Positions 33,675 through 36,883 of a stretch of DNA of 36,883 nt are shown piece after piece. Made by a program: the position numbers and the translations under genes. Source of the DNA: an uncultured Lachnospiraceae bacterium (GTDB lineage: Bacteria > Bacillota > Clostridia > Lachnospirales > Lachnospiraceae); the NCBI GenBank assembly GCA_902765725.1, contig CACXAT010000019.1, positions 1 through 36,883 of the forward strand, read 5' to 3'. The stretch's first letter is position 1; the number at the start of each line of letters is the position of its first letter. The notes under the pieces are model-generated. The model was given only the letters and a program-made list of their open reading frames with translations. It was not told the origin of the DNA and ran no database searches.

Positions 33675-33890
33675 CTAGGATATTATCTCAAAAGTCAGGT
33701 CAGATGTAAATGCATCCTTCAATCCTTCCGTAACCGATATGCTGCCATCCTCTTCCACCAGGATCGTGTCAAATGAATCCCGGTGCTTTTCCCAGTAGGA
33801 CAGAGCCTTATCCCGTCCCATCACAAACAGAGCCGTGGGCAGTCCGTCCGCAAACAGTATGGCCAGCAAAGCGGCGTCTCTTCTACCCAT
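33675..33890 (-). pseudogene. C-terminal remnant of an ApbE-type FAD:protein FMN transferase
   Basis: The 71-codon frame contains FADGLPTALFVMGRDKALSYWE, then ILVEEDGSISVTEGLKDAF, which is how ApbE proteins end (Asp and Thr of ADxLxTALFVMG bind Mg2+ in the family). The full enzyme is about 300 aa or more, so roughly three quarters are gone. In all three frames upstream to 34046 I saw no further ApbE sequence, so it is a truncation rather than a simple frameshift. An ATG is present, but the fragment could not transfer FMN. Family naming is from motif recall. Confidence 0.75.
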
Positions 33891-34046
33891 GACAATCCTC
33901 GTTTCCTTATCCTCCTGCGCCGGAGCGCAGCATTATCTGTGTATCCCCGTCTTCAGCTCTATGATCTGCCGCATCCGCAGTCAGCGCTGCTCTTCAGGAA
34001 TCTCTGTGCTTTCTATAGTTTACAGCATCTCCATGTGTCGGAACAT

Positions 34047-34078
34047 AAAAAAGGCGGAGCAGTTCTGTCTGCTCCGCC
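34047..34078 (-). terminator. Rho-independent terminator after the four-SH3b protein gene
   Basis: GGCGGAGCAG (34053-34062), 6-nt loop, CTGCTCCGCC (34069-34078), followed on the minus strand by six T residues. Confidence 0.92.
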
Positions 34079-34123
34079 GATACAATATCTCATCTAATCA
34101 AAAAACATTGTCTGGCCGCTGTC

Positions 34124-35113
34124 TCAGCGTGTATTGCCGCCCTTGATCCAGCCGGACTGACCATTGTAGATAACCTGGTCCCAGCCGCCGGCGCTGGTAA
34201 CGTAGATGACCTTGGACCCGGAAGGAATCAGTCCGATCTTAGATCCGGAAAGACTGCCTGACGAACGGAAGTTCATCCCGTTTGTGACGGTCCTGGTGGT
34301 GCCTGCCGCAGAACCGGAAGTAGATGTCTGTGCAGTGCCGGTCTGTGCAGCGGTGCCTGCCTGCGCCGTATTTCCTGCCGGAGCAGTCCGCCCGGTTGCG
34401 ATCCAGCCGGTAACCCCGTTATAGATGATCTTATCCCAGCCATTGCTGCTGCCCAGATACTGAACCACGCTGCCCGCCGGAACACCTCCCATGATGCGTC
34501 CGTCCATCCCGGGCTTTGCGCGGAAGTTCATTCCGTAGAGAACCTTAACGGACTGGCCTGAGGTGCTGGCCGCAGAGGCAGCAGTACCCGTGGATGCCGG
34601 TTGAGCAACCCCCAGAGAGGTGATCCGCCCGGAAGCGATCCATCCGGTAATCCCATTAAATATGATCTGATCCCAGCCATTGGCGCTGCCCAGATACTGG
34701 ACCTGTGTGCCGGCAGGAACTCCTCCTACGATGAGGCCGTCCATTCCGGGGGCCGCGCGGAAGTTCATACCGTAGAGAACCTTTACTGTCGTCCCGGTAA
34801 CCCCTGCAGTGGATGCAGCTGCCGTACCCGCCGCTGCTGTTGCAGTTGCTGCAGCAGTCTGAGCTGCCGGCTGGCTGGTGACGTTGCCGCCGTGGATCCA
34901 TCCGTTCGCGCCGTTATAACTGATATAATCCCAGCCATTCTGGCTGCTTAAGACGGTTACCGTCGCACCCTTCGGAACGGAGCCGATCAGAGTGCCGGTT
35001 GCCGAAGGCTGAGAGCGGAAATTCATCGCCCTTGCCACCGTATCGGCCTGGGCCGTCGAGCCCAGCAAAAACGCACCAAGAATAATGCCGCATAAAGCCG
35101 CTGATCTTTTCAT
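34124..35113 (-). CDS. Secreted protein with four SH3b domains
   Basis: 329 aa. A signal peptide (MKRSAALCGIILGAFLLGSTAQA) precedes four SH3b repeats at ~25-78, 109-163, 188-242 and 273-327. Each has MNFR, a Gly/Pro turn, a second GxVPxG-like element and NGWD..I.YNG..GWI. Linkers are Ala/Thr/Ser-rich (~81-108, ~165-187, ~243-272) and probably flexible. Repeats 2 and 3 are about 80% alike also in DNA, so they arose by duplication. There is no catalytic domain or anchor: a pure binding protein, probably for peptidoglycan or its cross-bridges. The SH3b repeats use MNFR where most families have LNVR. It has its own promoter and terminator and GGAGGAATACTGAC before the ATG. Confidence 0.9.
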   Translation of the reverse strand: MKRSAALCGIILGAFLLGSTAQADTVARAMNFRSQPSATGTLIGSVPKGATVTVLSSQNGWDYISYNGANGWIHGGNVTSQPAAQTAAATATAAAGTAAASTAGVTGTTVKVLYGMNFRAAPGMDGLIVGGVPAGTQVQYLGSANGWDQIIFNGITGWIASGRITSLGVAQPASTGTAASAASTSGQSVKVLYGMNFRAKPGMDGRIMGGVPAGSVVQYLGSSNGWDKIIYNGVTGWIATGRTAPAGNTAQAGTAAQTGTAQTSTSGSAAGTTRTVTNGMNFRSSGSLSGSKIGLIPSGSKVIYVTSAGGWDQVIYNGQSGWIKGGNTR

Positions 35114-35170
35114 GTCAGTATTCCTCCTCTGTGAACCCTTATTAAATATCTGTCAAAAATCCCTTCCGCT

Positions 35171-35199
35171 ACTATATCGTAGTTTGGCTGTCATTGCAA
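35171..35199 (-). promoter_or_regulatory. Sigma-A promoter for the four-SH3b protein gene
   Basis: TTGCAA (35194-35199), 17-nt spacer, TATAGT (35171-35176) on the minus strand, about 57 nt upstream of the start. Confidence 0.72.
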
Positions 35200-35259
35200 G
35201 TCACCACAAAGGCATTGCATAGAGATCACACCGGGATTGCATCTCTGTATCACGCACGA

Positions 35260-36744
35260 TCAGCCATTCTTCTCGACATGTCCGTCGAGGTACATGGAAA
35301 ACTGATCCATCGGATACAGTTTCAGATTTTCGAGGATATTCCTCTTGTCCGCAGCTGCCAGCAGGCCTTTGCGGGCTCTCTCCACGATCGGCTCCGCCTG
35401 ATGTTTGGAAGGTCCTCCGACACAGCCTCCGGGGCAGATCATTCCCTCTATAAAGTCTTCCTTCAGGCGGCCGCTCTTGAGCAGCAGCATGCCCTTTCTG
35501 CACTCGTCTCCGCCCGAGCAGCGAAGGATCAATATGTCTGAAGTATCTTCCCCCATCTCCTGCATGGCTTCGATCACCGCGTTCGCAACGCCGCCGGATC
35601 CGGCAAAGCCCTTGCCATAGAGCGACGCTTCCTGATAATCCTCTTCCACCGGGGTGATCTGGATCTGCCTGGAGTCAAGAAGCGCTACCATCTCACCATA
35701 TGTCATCGCGTAATCCGCATTATCCTTGATCTCCTTATTCATCGCCTCGCTCTTTTTGGAGATGCAGGGACCGATGAAGACCGTTACGCAGTCCGGATCC
35801 TGTGATTTCAGATAGCGGGACACCGCGACCATCGGCGACACGGTGGACGACTTGTTATTCCTGTACTGCTCCGGGAAATGATGATGCAGGAGAGAGACGA
35901 AGGCGGGACAGCAGGAGGTCGTCATCTTGCGGCCTTCCTTCCTGGCCTCGATCCACTCCTTCGCCTCATAGGCAGCTGTCATATCACCGCCAAGCCCTAC
36001 TTCTACCATATCCGTAAAGCCGACCTTCTTCAGCGCAGCCCTGATGGATGCCATACCGATGTCATTGCCGAACTGTCCCTCCGTCGCGGGAGCGCACATG
36101 GCAATGACTCTTTTACCGGCTTTGATCGTCTGGATGATGTCGACTACATAGATCTTCGAGCCGATCGCGCCAAAGGGACAGGAATGAATGCAGTGGCCGC
36201 AGTGGATGCACTTATCATCATCCAGCATGCAGATTCCGTTCTCATCATAATAGATAGCTCCGACCGGACACGCTCTCTGGCAGGGACGCTTACTGTGTAT
36301 GATCGCGCCGAAGGGGCAGGCCTTGGCACACATTCCGCAGGACTTGCACTTATTGGGGTCGATCTTCATCTTGGTATCGCCGGGAGAGATGGCGCCGAAC
36401 TTGCAGGCGTTCAGGCAGGCTTTTCCCAGACAGAACCGGCAGCTGTCCGTAACCATATGGTCCTGGATCGGGCAGTCGTCACACGCTGCCGGGATGACCG
36501 CCACCACATTGTCCGTCGGCTTGTTCAGATCCGGACTCATTCCCATCGCAAGACGGATCCTTCCGCGGATGATCTCACGTTCCTTGTAGACACAGCACCG
36601 GTAGGTGGGCTTCTGTCCCGGGATCATGCGATAGACCGTCCGCTCCCTCTCTTCATGCGTAAGCTGATCGTTCCATGCCATGCGGCAGACTTCACGGATC
36701 ACCTGGTGTTTCAGTTCGACCAGGCCTTTATCATTCGTAATCAT
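35260..36744 (-). CDS. Monomeric [FeFe] hydrogenase, group B-like, with ferredoxin-type domains
   Basis: 494 aa from the ATG at 36744 (MITNDKGLVELKHQ), which has AAAGGAC upstream; the frame also runs open to the right edge, but that part crosses the promoter. The N-terminal half holds Cys-rich clusters: CDDCPIQDHM ... CRFCLGKACLNACKFGAI, CKSCGMCAKACPFGAI, then CQRACPVGAI and CIHCGHCIHSCPFGAI, for several [4Fe-4S] centres. The H-cluster domain carries L1 TSCCPAFVSLLHHHFPE, L2 FIGPCISKKSEA and L3 EGMICPGGCVGGPSKH. The TSCCPAF and PGGCVGG variants point to group B rather than group A. It oxidises or evolves H2 with an unknown partner. No maturation genes are in the window. The gene is monocistronic as far as seen. 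Confidence 0.93.
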   Translation of the reverse strand: MITNDKGLVELKHQVIREVCRMAWNDQLTHEERERTVYRMIPGQKPTYRCCVYKEREIIRGRIRLAMGMSPDLNKPTDNVVAVIPAACDDCPIQDHMVTDSCRFCLGKACLNACKFGAISPGDTKMKIDPNKCKSCGMCAKACPFGAIIHSKRPCQRACPVGAIYYDENGICMLDDDKCIHCGHCIHSCPFGAIGSKIYVVDIIQTIKAGKRVIAMCAPATEGQFGNDIGMASIRAALKKVGFTDMVEVGLGGDMTAAYEAKEWIEARKEGRKMTTSCCPAFVSLLHHHFPEQYRNNKSSTVSPMVAVSRYLKSQDPDCVTVFIGPCISKKSEAMNKEIKDNADYAMTYGEMVALLDSRQIQITPVEEDYQEASLYGKGFAGSGGVANAVIEAMQEMGEDTSDILILRCSGGDECRKGMLLLKSGRLKEDFIEGMICPGGCVGGPSKHQAEPIVERARKGLLAAADKRNILENLKLYPMDQFSMYLDGHVEKNG

Positions 36745-36761
36745 ACCAGTGTCCTTTCTAA

Positions 36762-36792
36762 GGATGCGCTCTTCTCCTGCGCATGCACATCC
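36762..36792 (-). other. Leader hairpin just before the hydrogenase ribosome site
   Basis: GGATGTGC pairs with GCGCATCC (36785-36792 with 36762-36769, one G-T pair) and an inner loop of 15. It ends 4 nt before AAAGGAC. Could affect translation; no known RNA family was recognised. Confidence 0.35.
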
Positions 36793-36813
36793 TGTATAAA
36801 CATATTTGCACCC

Positions 36814-36842
36814 AGTATAACACCCGCCGGACAGAACCTCAA
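36814..36842 (-). promoter_or_regulatory. Sigma-A promoter of the hydrogenase gene
   Basis: TTGAGG (36837-36842), 17-nt spacer, TATACT (36814-36819) on the minus strand, about 70 nt upstream of the start codon. Confidence 0.75.
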
Positions 36843-36883
36843 GGAACGCGCACAGATGTTTTAACGATTCCGGGTACACCACG

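Overview
The window reads as chromosomal DNA from a mid-GC Firmicute, most likely a Lachnospiraceae-type gut anaerobe. This is inferred from AGGAGG ribosome sites, sigma-A type promoters, a group B-like [FeFe] hydrogenase, a tandem glycine riboswitch in front of a split gcvPA/gcvPB glycine cleavage operon, BspA-type leucine-rich-repeat and Big/SH3b surface proteins, and MATE and MacB-like exporters. All genes are on the minus strand except a histidinol-phosphatase and an S41-like peptidase. No rRNA, tRNA, CRISPR array, insertion sequence or phage gene was seen.

Layout, 1 to 13 kb: an incomplete gpmI runs off the left edge and carries an odd 59-bp internal duplication. Next come hom (homoserine dehydrogenase), a secreted LRR/FnIII/Big protein, and the deletion scar of a metal-ATPase locus (DUF6110-like start fused to a P-type ATPase tail). 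Then follow two tandem MATE exporters, a two-gene MacB/FtsX-type ABC exporter behind a promoter with an embedded operator palindrome, and an NCS2 purine permease.

13 to 24 kb: a two-gene ABC exporter whose ATPase carries an N-terminal membrane domain, the glycolytic operon gap-pgk-tpiA, a divergent hisJ-type phosphatase, and a secreted Big-domain protein that appears to be co-transcribed with glycogen synthase glgA.

23.4 to 26.5 kb: a 79-aa protein of unknown role, a divergent S41-like lipoprotein peptidase, and a 103-aa protein with a double-glycine export leader followed by an SH3b-like domain. The two small genes share a near-identical 31-nt promoter element (29 of 31 bases) that resembles nothing else in the window. 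This is the best candidate here for an undescribed system.

26.5 to 36.9 kb: the complete operon gcvT-gcvH-gcvPA-gcvPB-lpdA-lplA under a tandem glycine riboswitch with a terminator expression platform. It couples glycine cleavage to lipoylation of its own GcvH and E3 subunits. It is followed by a GlsB/YeaQ-type membrane protein, a truncated ApbE remnant, a four-SH3b secreted protein and a monomeric [FeFe] hydrogenase. Metabolically the window combines fermentative glycolysis, glycogen storage, glycine catabolism and hydrogen metabolism with cell-surface and efflux functions.
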